Program-made: the position numbers and the translations under genes
Shown: piece by piece, positions 6,702 through 14,784 of the stretch
How positions within the stretch are numbered: position 1 is the first letter of the stretch
How the letters are laid out: the number at the start of each line of letters is the position of its first letter
NCBI GenBank assembly: GCA_018674605.1
Contig: JABGZU010000138.1
Coordinates: forward strand, 1 to 16,443
Source: Candidatus Nitrosopumilus sp.
Lineage (GTDB): Archaea; Thermoproteota; Nitrososphaeria; Nitrososphaerales; Nitrosopumilaceae
Direction: 5' to 3'
DNA: 16,443 bases
Notes under the pieces: generated by a model
Database searches by the model: none
What the model saw: the letters and a program-made list of their open reading frames with translations, nothing else
What the model was told of the DNA's origin: nothing

Positions 6702-7445
6702 TTGTTTCAGGAATTAATCTTTGATATTGAAAATCTAACTCCTGCTTTGATGGTGGGACTTGGGTTACTCTTGGGTGTTACTCATGCATTTGAACCTGAT
6801 CATATATCTTCTGTAGGTACACAATTAATCAAATCTAAGAAATATTCTACAAAAAATATTGTAAAATCTACTTTTGTTAAATCTTCTTTAATTGGGATAT
6901 TTTGGGGTGCAGGACATACTACAACTATTGTTACAATTGGATTACTCACTTCTTTTTTGGCAATCACAATTCGGGATGAACTCTTTTCTGGATTTGAATT
7001 AATTGTAGGTGTTATGTTGATTTTTCTTGGTATTACTACTATTCGAAATAAGAAATTTTTTAAAATAAAACATAGACACCCTCATACTCATTCTGATGGA
7101 AATACCCATTATGATTCTCATGATCACAATAATTTTGAACATAATCATGAACACAAATCTTATGTAATTGGATTAATTCATGGTCTAGCTGGAAGTGGAA
7201 GTGTTGTTGCATTAACTGTTATGTATTTTGATACTTTAGAAACCTCTTTAATGTTTTTTTTGTTATTTGGTTTTGGCTCTATTGTTGGAATGAGTCTAAT
7301 TGGTGGGTTGATTGGACTACCATTTGCTTTTAGTTCCAAAACAAAATTTCTAAACAAATTATTTAGAACTATTACTGGTATAGTTAGTTTCATTATTGGA
7401 TTGAGTATATTTTATCAAATTGGATTAATAAATTTATTATTTTAA
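6702..7445 (+). CDS. NiCoT/UreH-type nickel permease
   Basis: This 247-residue membrane protein probably imports Ni2+ for urease. Helix II carries the family signature H28-A-F-E-P-D-H34, the metal-recognition motif of nickel/cobalt transporters. Further conserved blocks are GIFWGAGHTTT (about 69-79) and GLIHGLAGSGSV. A histidine-rich loop lies between them (about residues 123-147, some eleven His), suited to holding metal at the membrane. About six transmembrane helices are visible, fewer than the eight of classical NiCoT proteins, which suits the shorter UreH-like branch. The start is TTG: the ATG at 6688 is out of frame, and a TTTATACTTTAATT element (6661-6674) is correctly placed. Its stop overlaps that of the convergent ureD by four bases. 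Substrate assignment rests on the family and on the urease operon. Confidence 0.87.
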   Translation: MFQELIFDIENLTPALMVGLGLLLGVTHAFEPDHISSVGTQLIKSKKYSTKNIVKSTFVKSSLIGIFWGAGHTTTIVTIGLLTSFLAITIRDELFSGFELIVGVMLIFLGITTIRNKKFFKIKHRHPHTHSDGNTHYDSHDHNNFEHNHEHKSYVIGLIHGLAGSGSVVALTVMYFDTLETSLMFFLLFGFGSIVGMSLIGGLIGLPFAFSSKTKFLNKLFRTITGIVSFIIGLSIFYQIGLINLLF

Positions 7446-8362
7446 TTTTTTCTTATTTTACTAAATTCTGCTCCTAGTATTTTTTTTCTAGTGATTTTTA
7501 ATATTTTGTAAATTATCTCAATAACCTTTTCTGTATTTCTTCCTAATATTTTTACAATTATTCCTGAGTCATTTGGTAAAACTGATGTTCCAATTGAAAT
7601 ATCATCTAATTCTTCTAAATCAATATTAATTATATTTTCAAGTTCTGTGACGTATTCTTTCTTTGTTAACACGTATACTGTTCCTACAATACTATATTTA
7701 CCAAAAATTCCATTAACTTTCAAATTTTGATTTTTAGGTTCTATCTTCATATTTTCTAGACATCTAAATTTATTTTCTTGATTTTTGCAAATCATCCTAA
7801 GATAACAAATTTCATAATCAAAAAGCTCATTCATTGCCATTCTTCCAGGCGTTAAAATCTCTGAATACACTACTGTTGCATTATCATGTACGTTCAAGTT
7901 TACTTTTTGATAATATCTTGAATTTTGATATGGGATAATTTGATCTGGAATGTATTCTAAATAACAATTATCATCTACTGTAATGTTAGTTATTTGAGAT
8001 GCAAAATTTGAATTCATACTGTAAATTCTTGTTGCACCTTGAGTAGTAATGTGAGAAATTGCATTATTTTTTAATGTAATGTCTATCTTGTATCTGTCTC
8101 CTTGTAAAATTCCTCCTGATGGCGAAATAATATACACATAGGCCATTTCTGGAAGTGATTCTTCAAGATACACTGCTCGTTGAATTTGTAATGGTACTTG
8201 AGAAAATTGTTTTGTAATTGATGTTTTATCCTTACCTTGTTTTAGTTCTATTTCTAAAATTCCTACTTTACCTGATTTTCCAACTTCTAATTGTTTTATT
8301 TCTGAATCATACTTTTGTATTTCACTTGGAATTTCATCTGGAGTAAAATCTAGATTATTCAA
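7442..8362 (-). CDS. ureD: Urease accessory protein UreD
   Basis: UreD is the scaffold that docks on apo-urease, recruits UreF and UreG, and conducts nickel toward the active site. This 306-residue protein shows the typical UreD stretches: ISPSGGILQGDRY (about 79-91), ITTQGATRIY (105-114), LEYIPDQIIPYQNSRYYQ (about 135-152) and LTPGRMAMNE. It is the last gene of the leftward ureE-ureF-ureG-ureD operon. The start is TTG, with only two bases between the ureG stop and this codon, so translational coupling is likely. The last codon TAA shares the sequence TTAA with the stop of the convergent nickel permease. Confidence 0.93.
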   Translation of the reverse strand: MNNLDFTPDEIPSEIQKYDSEIKQLEVGKSGKVGILEIELKQGKDKTSITKQFSQVPLQIQRAVYLEESLPEMAYVYIISPSGGILQGDRYKIDITLKNNAISHITTQGATRIYSMNSNFASQITNITVDDNCYLEYIPDQIIPYQNSRYYQKVNLNVHDNATVVYSEILTPGRMAMNELFDYEICYLRMICKNQENKFRCLENMKIEPKNQNLKVNGIFGKYSIVGTVYVLTKKEYVTELENIINIDLEELDDISIGTSVLPNDSGIIVKILGRNTEKVIEIIYKILKITRKKILGAEFSKIRKN

Positions 8363-8364
8363 AT

Positions 8365-9021
8365 TTACACCTTTTGTGCTTGTATTGATTTTGGTGATAA
8401 ATCAAATAACACGTCATGTATGATATGCTCCATAACTTCTTTTACTCCTTGGTCTGTTTTACAATTGATAAATTCAAATGGTTTTTCTTTTCTAATTTTT
8501 TCTGCATCTTTTTTCATTATTTCTAAATTTGCACCAACCAGTTCTGCAAGATCTATTTTGTTGATTACTAACAAATCACAATTTACAATTCCTAATCCTC
8601 CCTTTCTTGGATATTTGTCTCCTCCTGCAACATCAATGATGTACATGAAATAATCTGCAAGAATTGGACTAAATGTTGTTGTGATGTTATCTCCACCACT
8701 TTCAATTATTATCAAATCAAGTTCAGGATGATTCTCTTCCATCTCTTCAATTATTGAGAGATTCATTGAAGGATCTTCACGTACTGCAGTATGTGGACAT
8801 CCACCTGTGGCAAGGCCAATTACCATATTTTCTGGCAGTAATCCTCTTTTTGTGGCTAAATTTGTTCTCATTCTATTTGCATCTTCTTTTGAAATGACAT
8901 CATTTGAGATGATGCTGATACTGTATCCTATTTTTGCTAACATTGGAACAAGACGTTCAATTAACATACTTTTTCCAGATCCTACTGGACCTCCTATACC
9001 TATTCGTGGAATGTGATTCAT
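8365..9021 (-). CDS. ureG: Urease accessory GTPase UreG
   Basis: UreG is the SIMIBI-class GTPase that delivers nickel to urease. This 218-residue protein has the P-loop GGPVGSGKS (10-18), the nickel-binding C75-P-H77 in ATGGCPHTAVREDPS, the ESGGDNITTTFSP segment (107-119) and the guanine-specificity motif NKIDLAE (about 154-160). Length and motifs match the family closely. It sits between ureF (17 bases away) and ureD (2 bases away) in one leftward operon. The ATG start is unambiguous because the P-loop begins at residue 10, as in homologs. Confidence 0.97.
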   Translation of the reverse strand: MNHIPRIGIGGPVGSGKSMLIERLVPMLAKIGYSISIISNDVISKEDANRMRTNLATKRGLLPENMVIGLATGGCPHTAVREDPSMNLSIIEEMEENHPELDLIIIESGGDNITTTFSPILADYFMYIIDVAGGDKYPRKGGLGIVNCDLLVINKIDLAELVGANLEIMKKDAEKIRKEKPFEFINCKTDQGVKEVMEHIIHDVLFDLSPKSIQAQKV

Positions 9022-9038
9022 AAGCTAAAAATTAATTT

Positions 9039-9746
9039 TTATGTTATAAACATTTTAGAATCCATTTTTTCATGCGACATCTGCACTATATCCAATTGAG
9101 GTGTGAATTGCCACATATCAAAAATTGATTTGTTAACATTTTTTTCAATTATTTGAATAATTATTGGTTTAATTTCATGAATAATTTTTTGACCTTCTAA
9201 ATGTTGAATTAATCCTAATCTTAATGCTGCACCAACAACACTTACAGTAAACCCGTACAGTAACATGGTCATACTTTTTTCTTTTTTTATATTTAATGCA
9301 TTACAACAAATTGCAAATGCTACTGGAAATATACCATGTATATTTTTTTCTTTGATTGCATTTTGATATTCATTAAAAATTTTATTTTCTTTCATAAATT
9401 CTGAAACACATTTTATTAATTGAATTCCTGAATTAACTGATGCAGTTCTAATCTCTTTGATTGATTTCATAGCAAATGACATTTCATCTATCTGTATTAT
9501 TTTTTTAAAATCACCCTTGCTTGCATTTTCAAGTGTATTTACAAGTGCAACACAATCTGATGGTCCTATTTGTTGTTCAATATTTATTTTTATTAATTTT
9601 TTTAAATCATCTACCCCTTTAATTTGATTTTTAGAAAAAAGAAATTCTAATCCATTAGAAGTAGCAAAAAGACCTGTTGGAAAAAATGAATCTGAAAGTT
9701 GCATTACTGCAAGTTCTTCATTCATTTCATCAATGTTCATGTACAT
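9039..9746 (-). CDS. ureF: Urease accessory protein UreF
   Basis: UreF joins UreD to UreG and helps gate GTP hydrolysis during nickel insertion. This all-helical protein has about 235 residues and begins with the family-typical MQLSDSFFPTGLFATSNGLE region, containing the SFPxG-like turn. Other matches are IGPSDCVAL, FPVAFAI and VVGAALRLGLIQH near the C-terminal half. In-frame starts are GTG at 9752, ATG at 9746 and ATG at 9740; all overlap the ureE 3' end by 11-23 bases, and I chose 9746 without strong grounds. The C-terminus DIVQMSHEKMDSKMF is also typical, since UreF ends with a Met/His-containing tail. Confidence 0.93.
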   Translation of the reverse strand: MYMNIDEMNEELAVMQLSDSFFPTGLFATSNGLEFLFSKNQIKGVDDLKKLIKINIEQQIGPSDCVALVNTLENASKGDFKKIIQIDEMSFAMKSIKEIRTASVNSGIQLIKCVSEFMKENKIFNEYQNAIKEKNIHGIFPVAFAICCNALNIKKEKSMTMLLYGFTVSVVGAALRLGLIQHLEGQKIIHEIKPIIIQIIEKNVNKSIFDMWQFTPQLDIVQMSHEKMDSKMFIT

Positions 9747-10203
9747 CAGCACTTGTATGTGGTAAGAATATTTTCTCTCCTATTTTTAATTCAATGTCTC
9801 CTATGATTTCCTTGAATAGTCTCTCAAATACCTCTAATTCTGAATCTGCTTGAATTGGAAATAATATTTTTTCACCATCAAATCCAATTGGTCTATGCCT
9901 GTTTCCTATAATATGACCCAATAATATTGCTAAATTTTGACTATTTTTTTTTAATTTAATTAAAATTACTTTTTCTGGTGTTTGTTCTACAAGAATTTTT
10001 ATTTCTTCATTACCAATTATGTCGCCATTATGAAGATGATTCCCTGTATCTAAATTAATTCCAATATCTGTTCCAATATCTGTCTGTTTTCTCAAAATTC
10101 TTTTTTCTAACTCTGTTCGTGACATTCTTATTTTCTCAAAATCTTTTTTTTGAAGTTTTTCATCTTCAAAAATATTTCCTATGATGGAATTAATGTTAAT
10201 CAT
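9730..10203 (-). CDS. ureE: Urease nickel metallochaperone UreE
   Basis: UreE carries nickel and hands it to UreG. This 157-residue protein has the N-terminal peptide-binding-like domain (about 1-75) and the metallochaperone domain with the key LLGHIIGNRHRPI segment, where H97 is the conserved interfacial metal ligand. The C-terminus HTSADVHEH adds H149, H155 and H157, a short version of the His-rich tail of bacterial UreE. It is the first gene of the leftward accessory operon. The ATG lies about 27 bases after a minus-strand TATA (GTATAACT, 10226-10233), so the message is probably leaderless. Its last 17 bases overlap ureF. Confidence 0.93.
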   Translation of the reverse strand: MININSIIGNIFEDEKLQKKDFEKIRMSRTELEKRILRKQTDIGTDIGINLDTGNHLHNGDIIGNEEIKILVEQTPEKVILIKLKKNSQNLAILLGHIIGNRHRPIGFDGEKILFPIQADSELEVFERLFKEIIGDIELKIGEKIFLPHTSADVHEH

Positions 10204-10289
10204 AATAATATCATTTCAGTGGTAAAGTTATACTTTATCCATAACTTTTTGAATTATTAAATACCGTCAATTGATTACCTATTTTATTG
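10204..10289. promoter_or_regulatory. Divergent promoter region of the two urease operons
   Basis: This 86-base gap drives ureE leftward and ureA rightward. The leftward TATA is GTATAACT (10226-10233, minus strand), about 27 bases from the ureE ATG. The rightward TATA is TTAAATAC (10257-10264), about 29 bases before the ureA ATG. The two boxes are only about 24 bases apart, so the two transcription initiation complexes, or one regulator between them, would affect both operons. Confidence 0.65.
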
Positions 10290-10595
10290 ATGTTAACCCC
10301 TAGGGAATTAGAAAAATTAAATATCTTTGTTGCTGCTGAATTATCACGTAAACGACAAGGTAGAGGTCTGAAATTAAATCACCCTGAAACTATGGCTATT
10401 CTAGCTGATCATATTTTAGAAGGTGCACGAGATGGACGCACTGTTCCTGAATTAATGAGCTCTGGAAAAAAAGTTCTTACAAAAGATGATGTTTTACCTG
10501 GAGTTTCAGAACTGATTCACTCAATACAGGTAGAAGCTACTTTTGATGATGGAACAAAATTAGTAACTGTCCATGATCCTATAGGTGATCCTTGA
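10290..10595 (+). CDS. ureA: Urease gamma subunit UreA
   Basis: This is the 101-residue small structural subunit of urease, the separate three-subunit form rather than a gamma-beta fusion. It begins MLTPRELEKLNIFVAAELSR, has the LNHPETMAILADHILEGARDG motif region (about 30-50), 'MSSGKKVLTKDDVLPGV', and ends near VHDPIG, all standard for UreA. The ATG at 10290 is preferred over the TTG just before it, because UreA proteins start with MxLTPRE-like sequence and the TATA spacing fits. One base separates its stop from the ureB ATG. Confidence 0.97.
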   Translation: MLTPRELEKLNIFVAAELSRKRQGRGLKLNHPETMAILADHILEGARDGRTVPELMSSGKKVLTKDDVLPGVSELIHSIQVEATFDDGTKLVTVHDPIGDP

Positions 10596-10596
10596 A

Positions 10597-10965
10597 ATGA
10601 TTCCTGGCGAATATTTTATTTCTAGTGATCCTATCATTGCAAATATTGGAAAATCTTCTATTTCTTTAACTGTGCAAAATACGGGTGATAGACCAATTCA
10701 AGTTGGTTCACATACACATTTTTTTGAAGTAAACAAAGCACTGGAATTTTCTAGAAAACAATCATATGGATTTCATCTAAATATTCCTGCTGGTACATCA
10801 ATTAGATTTGAGCCTGGAGATGGTAGAACAGTTGAACTTACTGAATTTTCTGGTAAAAGAATTGTCTATGGTTTTAGTGGACTGGTAAATGGTTCTCTTG
10901 ATGAAAAAAAGGATGATGCATTTTCTAAAGCAAAAGAACAAGGATTTCGAGGTATGGAATTATGA
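10597..10965 (+). CDS. ureB: Urease beta subunit UreB
   Basis: This is the 122-residue beta subunit of urease, which helps assemble the (alpha-beta-gamma)3 enzyme. It begins MIPGEYF, the canonical UreB start, which fixes the ATG at 10597 rather than the in-frame GTG four codons upstream. Family stretches are GDRPIQVGSHTHFFEVN (about 31-47), 'RFEPGDGRTVELTEFSGKR' and VYGFSGLVNG. It follows ureA after one base, and its stop overlaps the ureC start as ATGA, so translation of the three subunits is tightly coupled. Confidence 0.97.
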   Translation: MIPGEYFISSDPIIANIGKSSISLTVQNTGDRPIQVGSHTHFFEVNKALEFSRKQSYGFHLNIPAGTSIRFEPGDGRTVELTEFSGKRIVYGFSGLVNGSLDEKKDDAFSKAKEQGFRGMEL

Positions 10966-12674
10966 CTCTAAATATACCTAGAAAAAATTATGTTGATTTG
11001 TTTGGCCCAACAACTGGTGACAAAATCCGTCTTGCTGACACTGATCTGATTATTGAGATTGAAAAAGATTTGATCAAGTATGGTGATGAATCTGTTTTTG
11101 GTGGTGGGAAAAGTATTCGCGATGGTTTAGCTCAAGCAAGTGGTGTTTCTAGAAATGATTCTCTTGATCTTGTAATTACTAATGCTGTGATTATTGATCC
11201 TGTTTTAGGAATTATCAAAGCTGACATTGGTGTAAAGGATGGAAGAATTGTAGGTATTGGAAATGCTGGAAATCCTAACATTATGGATGATGTAGATATG
11301 ATAATTTCATCTAACACTGAAATCATTGCAGGAGAAAATACAATTTGTACTCCTGGTACAATTGATTCTCATATTCATTTTATTTCTCCACAACAAGCAA
11401 CACATGCAATTTGTAATGGAACTACAACAATGATTGGTGGCGGAACCGGTCCTGCTGATGGAACTAATGCTACAACATGTACGCCTGGAAAATGGAATAT
11501 TCATAGAATGATAGAATCTGTTGATAATTTCCCAATGAATTTTGGTTTTCTTGCAAAGGGTAATGATTCTCTTGAACCTGCATTAATTGAACAAATAGAA
11601 TCTGGAGCTTGTGGATTAAAATTACATGAAGACTGGGGTACAACTCCTGCAACAATTAATTCTGCTCTAAATGTTGCAGACAAAACTGATACTCAAGTTG
11701 CTATACACACCGACACTCTAAACGAATGTGGATTTGTTGATGATACAATTGCAGCAATTAATGGTAGGACAATCCATACTTATCATACTGAGGGTGCAGG
11801 TGGTGGACATGCACCTGATATTTTAAAAATTGCAAGTGAACCAAATATTCTCCCATCCTCAACAAACCCTACACGTCCATTTACTGTAAACACATTATCC
11901 GAACATCTTGATATGATGATGGTATGTCATCATCTAAATTCTTCAGTACCTGAAGATATTTCATTTGCTGAATCTCGAATTAGAGGTGAAACAATTGCTG
12001 CAGAAGATGTGTTACATGATATTGGAGTTCTTAGTATGATGTCATCCGATAGTCAAGCGATGGGAAGAGTTGGTGAAGTTACAACTAGAAATTGGCAGAC
12101 TGCAGATAAAATGAAAAAAATGACTGGAAGTTTATCTGAAGATAATTCTCAAAATGATAATTTTAGAGTAAAACGATATATTGCAAAAATTACTATCAAC
12201 CCTGCAATTACTCATGGAATCTCTGATCATGTTGGAAGTTTGCAGACTGGAAGATTAGCTGATATTGTAATTTGGCTTCCACAATTTTTTGGTGTAAAAC
12301 CTAAAATGATTATCAAAGGTGGTTTCATTGCTTATTCTTTAATGGGTGATCCAAATGCATCCATTCCAACAACTGAACCTGTATTATATCGTCCAATGTT
12401 TGGTTCTTTTGGTAAGGCAGTACAATCAACATCTGTAATTTTTACTTCTAAACTTGCTTTAGATAATGGTATACAAGAAAAGATCAATTGTGGTAAAAAA
12501 TTACTTCCAGTGAAAAATTGTCGATATATTGGAAAAAAAGATATGCTGTATAATGATGCAACTCCTGATATTGATGTTAACCCTGAAACATATGAAGTAA
12601 AAGTTGATGGAAAAATCACTACTACTGATCCTGCAACTAAATTATCCCTTGCTAGGCTATATCACTTGTTTTAG
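10962..12674 (+). CDS. ureC: Urease alpha (catalytic) subunit UreC
   Basis: This is the 570-residue catalytic subunit, which hydrolyses urea to ammonia and carbamate at a two-nickel centre. All active-site residues can be placed: nickel ligands H137 and H139 (SHIHF), the carbamylated lysine K220 in GLKLHEDWGTTP with H222, ligands H249 and H275 (HTYHTEGAGGGH), flap C322 and catalytic H323 (VCHHLN), R339, and D363 (SSDSQAMGRVGE). They lie at a constant offset of three from the Klebsiella numbering, so the enzyme looks intact. The length is that of the family. It starts by ATGA overlap with ureB. About 80 bases after its stop is the TATA box of a transporter gene. Confidence 0.98.
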   Translation: MTLNIPRKNYVDLFGPTTGDKIRLADTDLIIEIEKDLIKYGDESVFGGGKSIRDGLAQASGVSRNDSLDLVITNAVIIDPVLGIIKADIGVKDGRIVGIGNAGNPNIMDDVDMIISSNTEIIAGENTICTPGTIDSHIHFISPQQATHAICNGTTTMIGGGTGPADGTNATTCTPGKWNIHRMIESVDNFPMNFGFLAKGNDSLEPALIEQIESGACGLKLHEDWGTTPATINSALNVADKTDTQVAIHTDTLNECGFVDDTIAAINGRTIHTYHTEGAGGGHAPDILKIASEPNILPSSTNPTRPFTVNTLSEHLDMMMVCHHLNSSVPEDISFAESRIRGETIAAEDVLHDIGVLSMMSSDSQAMGRVGEVTTRNWQTADKMKKMTGSLSEDNSQNDNFRVKRYIAKITINPAITHGISDHVGSLQTGRLADIVIWLPQFFGVKPKMIIKGGFIAYSLMGDPNASIPTTEPVLYRPMFGSFGKAVQSTSVIFTSKLALDNGIQEKINCGKKLLPVKNCRYIGKKDMLYNDATPDIDVNPETYEVKVDGKITTTDPATKLSLARLYHLF

Positions 12675-12707
12675 TACATTTTCAATACATCCTATTTTTT
12701 CCAATTC
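12675..12707 (+). terminator. T-rich terminator region after ureC
   Basis: The 33 bases after the ureC stop include CATTTTC and CCTATTTTTTCC, U-rich tracts that could end the ureABC transcript before the transporter promoter. It may be leaky, with read-through into the transporter. Confidence 0.35.
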
Positions 12708-12719
12708 GTCGACGTCGAC
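12708..12719. promoter_or_regulatory. GC-rich palindrome GTCGACGTCGAC
   Basis: A perfect 12-bp palindrome built of two tandem GTCGAC units, in DNA that is otherwise very AT-rich. It lies about 40 bases upstream of the transporter TATA box, where an activator could bind. It could instead belong to the end of ureC transcription. Confidence 0.4.
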
Positions 12720-12755
12720 AAATAACCCTTTGAAATTATTATGAAAAAAAATTAG

Positions 12756-12783
12756 TATATAACAAATTGTGCACACAAATTGT
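12756..12783 (+). promoter_or_regulatory. TATA box and operator-like direct repeats of the urea transporter
   Basis: TATATAA (12756-12762) is a strong TATA box, predicting a start site near 12785 and a leader of about 25 bases to the GTG at 12811. Directly after it, ACAAATTGT occurs twice (12762-12770 and 12775-12783) in tandem, separated by GCAC, filling the gap between TATA and start site. A protein bound there would block initiation. The position rules out the GTG at 12769 as the start, since it is only about ten bases from the TATA box. Confidence 0.5.
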
Positions 12784-12810
12784 TTAGTATTTTTTTGTTG
12801 GTACATTTTT

Positions 12811-14784
12811 GTGGACAGAACCAAGACAATCTATTTTCTTTCGGCTTTATCGTTAATTGCTGTAGTTGGCCTTGCCAGTTTTCCACAAACCGTTTTTGCT
12901 GCTGGTGCAATTTCTGAAGGTTTTGCAGTAGGGGAGGCATTACCTGAATGGATTGGATGGGCAATTGTTGTTGGTTTGGGAATGGTATTTGCTGTAATCA
13001 TTACAATAGAGGTAAAGATTGAGGAAAAATATCTCGGTGTTAGTCAGACCTCTGAGATGTTCAATACTGCAGGTAGAACAATCAAAACAGGATTAACTGC
13101 TGCAGCAATAGTTTCTGCTTGGACTTGGGCTGCAACATTACTTCAATCATCTACTGTAGCATACCAATACGGAATAAGCGGACCATTTTGGTACGCAGCA
13201 GGAGCATCAATTCAGGTTTTATTATTTGGAATTTTAGCTATTGAATTAAAACGTAAAGCACCAAATGCACATACTTTCTTAGAAATTATTCGTGCAAGAT
13301 ATGGTAACGGCTCTCACAAAATTTTCTTAATATTTGCATTAATGACTAACATGATTGTTACTGCCATGCTACTACTTGGTGGTTCAGCAGTTGTCAATGG
13401 TCTTACAGGTATGGATATCTCACTTGCAGCCTTTTTAATTCCAGTTGGTGTTATGATATACACTCTAGTTGGAGGACTAAAGGCAACATTTGTTGCAGAT
13501 TACATGCACACTATAATCATATTTGTTACAATATTGACATTTGTTACCGCAGTCTATGTCAACACTGACATTACTGGTGGTATAGAAGGAATGTATGATA
13601 AATTAGTAAAGGCAGCTGAACTCACTCCCGTTGAGGGCAATGCCGCAGGAGCATTTTTGACAATGGCATCAGCAGGTGGTTTGATGTTTGGTATCATTAA
13701 CATAGTTGGAAACTTTGGTACTGTCTTTGTAGACCAAGCATATTGGCAAAGAGCAATTGCTGCAAAACCATCATCAACTGTGAAAGGTTTCTTACTTGGT
13801 GGACTTTGTTGGTTTGCAATTCCATTTACACTTGCAACTACGATGGGTCTGACGGCGGTAGCGCTTGATGTTGATATTACAATGCAACAAGCTCAAATGG
13901 GTCTAGTAGTTCCAGCTGCAGCAACTGCACTAATGGGTGAAGTTGGAGCAATTTTGGTATTAACAATGTTATTCATGGCAGTAACTTCTGCAGGATCTGC
14001 AGAATTAATCGCAGTATCCTCAATTGTAACTTATGATTTGTATAGAACATACAAGAATCCAACTGCTACAGGTAAGCAACTTGTTAAAGTCTCCAGGGCG
14101 ACGATTGTTGCGTTCGGGCTTGGTATGGGTGCGTTAGCTGTTGTACTGCTTAGTATGGGTCTAAGTCTTGGATTCGTCTACCTAGCAATGGGAATCTTGA
14201 TTGGTTCAGCAGTAGTTCCAATCGCACTTACAATATTGTGGTCTAAAACCAACAAGGTTGCTGCGACAGCGGGAGCCGTTATTGGATTAATATGTTCAGT
14301 GTCTGTATGGGTAATGACTGCCGCATCTTTACCAGAATACAATGGTGTTGTTGACTTGGCAAGTCTTGGTAACAATTATTCTATGCTATTTGCAAACATT
14401 ACAGCAATTATTTCAGGTGGTGTAATTGCAATAGTTGGAAGTCTTGCAGCAGGAAAAACATTTGATTGGAATGATCTTAAGACAAAGATTACTCTTGTAG
14501 AAATCTCTGCAACACAACAAGAAGAAGATGAAGAGACATTAAATAAAGCCTTCAAGTTCAGTGTTAGAGGTGGAGGTGTTATGGCTTTGATACTAATCAT
14601 TGTATGGCCAATGCCATTAATTGCATCAGGATATGTATTTGAACTTGGTTCCTATACTGTCTGGGTAGCAATATCTGTAATCTGGGTATCTATTGCATCT
14701 GCAATTATCATATTCTTACCAATAATTGAGGCAAGAAAGGGAATTGCGCAAGTCTTTAGTGGGAAGAAATCTGAGAGTACATAA
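12811..14784 (+). CDS. DUR3-type sodium/urea symporter
   Basis: This 657-residue protein (GTG start) should import urea coupled to Na+, placed directly downstream of ureABC. An N-terminal signal-like peptide (VDRTK, hydrophobic about 7-22, then PQTVFA with a possible cleavage after A30) is followed by about 15 membrane helices. DUR3 hallmarks include SAWTWAATLLQSS (102-114), ELKRKAPNAHTFLEIIRARYG and VSRATIV. It is a paralog of the symporter at 3916 but has no C-terminal USP domain and ends with a short cytoplasmic tail. Codon use differs from its neighbours, with more ACA, TAC and GCA where the paralog uses ACT and TAT, as is common in strongly expressed genes. An in-frame GTG at 12769 is too close to the TATA box. 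Its stop overlaps the next ATG as TAATG. Confidence 0.92.
   Translation: MDRTKTIYFLSALSLIAVVGLASFPQTVFAAGAISEGFAVGEALPEWIGWAIVVGLGMVFAVIITIEVKIEEKYLGVSQTSEMFNTAGRTIKTGLTAAAIVSAWTWAATLLQSSTVAYQYGISGPFWYAAGASIQVLLFGILAIELKRKAPNAHTFLEIIRARYGNGSHKIFLIFALMTNMIVTAMLLLGGSAVVNGLTGMDISLAAFLIPVGVMIYTLVGGLKATFVADYMHTIIIFVTILTFVTAVYVNTDITGGIEGMYDKLVKAAELTPVEGNAAGAFLTMASAGGLMFGIINIVGNFGTVFVDQAYWQRAIAAKPSSTVKGFLLGGLCWFAIPFTLATTMGLTAVALDVDITMQQAQMGLVVPAAATALMGEVGAILVLTMLFMAVTSAGSAELIAVSSIVTYDLYRTYKNPTATGKQLVKVSRATIVAFGLGMGALAVVLLSMGLSLGFVYLAMGILIGSAVVPIALTILWSKTNKVAATAGAVIGLICSVSVWVMTAASLPEYNGVVDLASLGNNYSMLFANITAIISGGVIAIVGSLAAGKTFDWNDLKTKITLVEISATQQEEDEETLNKAFKFSVRGGGVMALILIIVWPMPLIASGYVFELGSYTVWVAISVIWVSIASAIIIFLPIIEARKGIAQVFSGKKSEST

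Noticed and set aside
10585..10596. GTG start of ureB four codons before the ATG
   Set aside because: UreB proteins characteristically begin MIPGEY, which corresponds to the ATG at 10597.
12332..12619. 95-codon minus-strand ORF inside ureC
   Set aside because: It lies wholly within the unmistakable ureC reading frame and is an antisense shadow; the same applies to other opposite-strand frames inside ureC, ureG and the transporters.
12769..12810. Upstream GTG start of the second transporter, adding 14 residues
   Set aside because: It lies about ten bases from the TATA box, before the expected transcription start, and would spoil the signal-peptide-like N-terminus.
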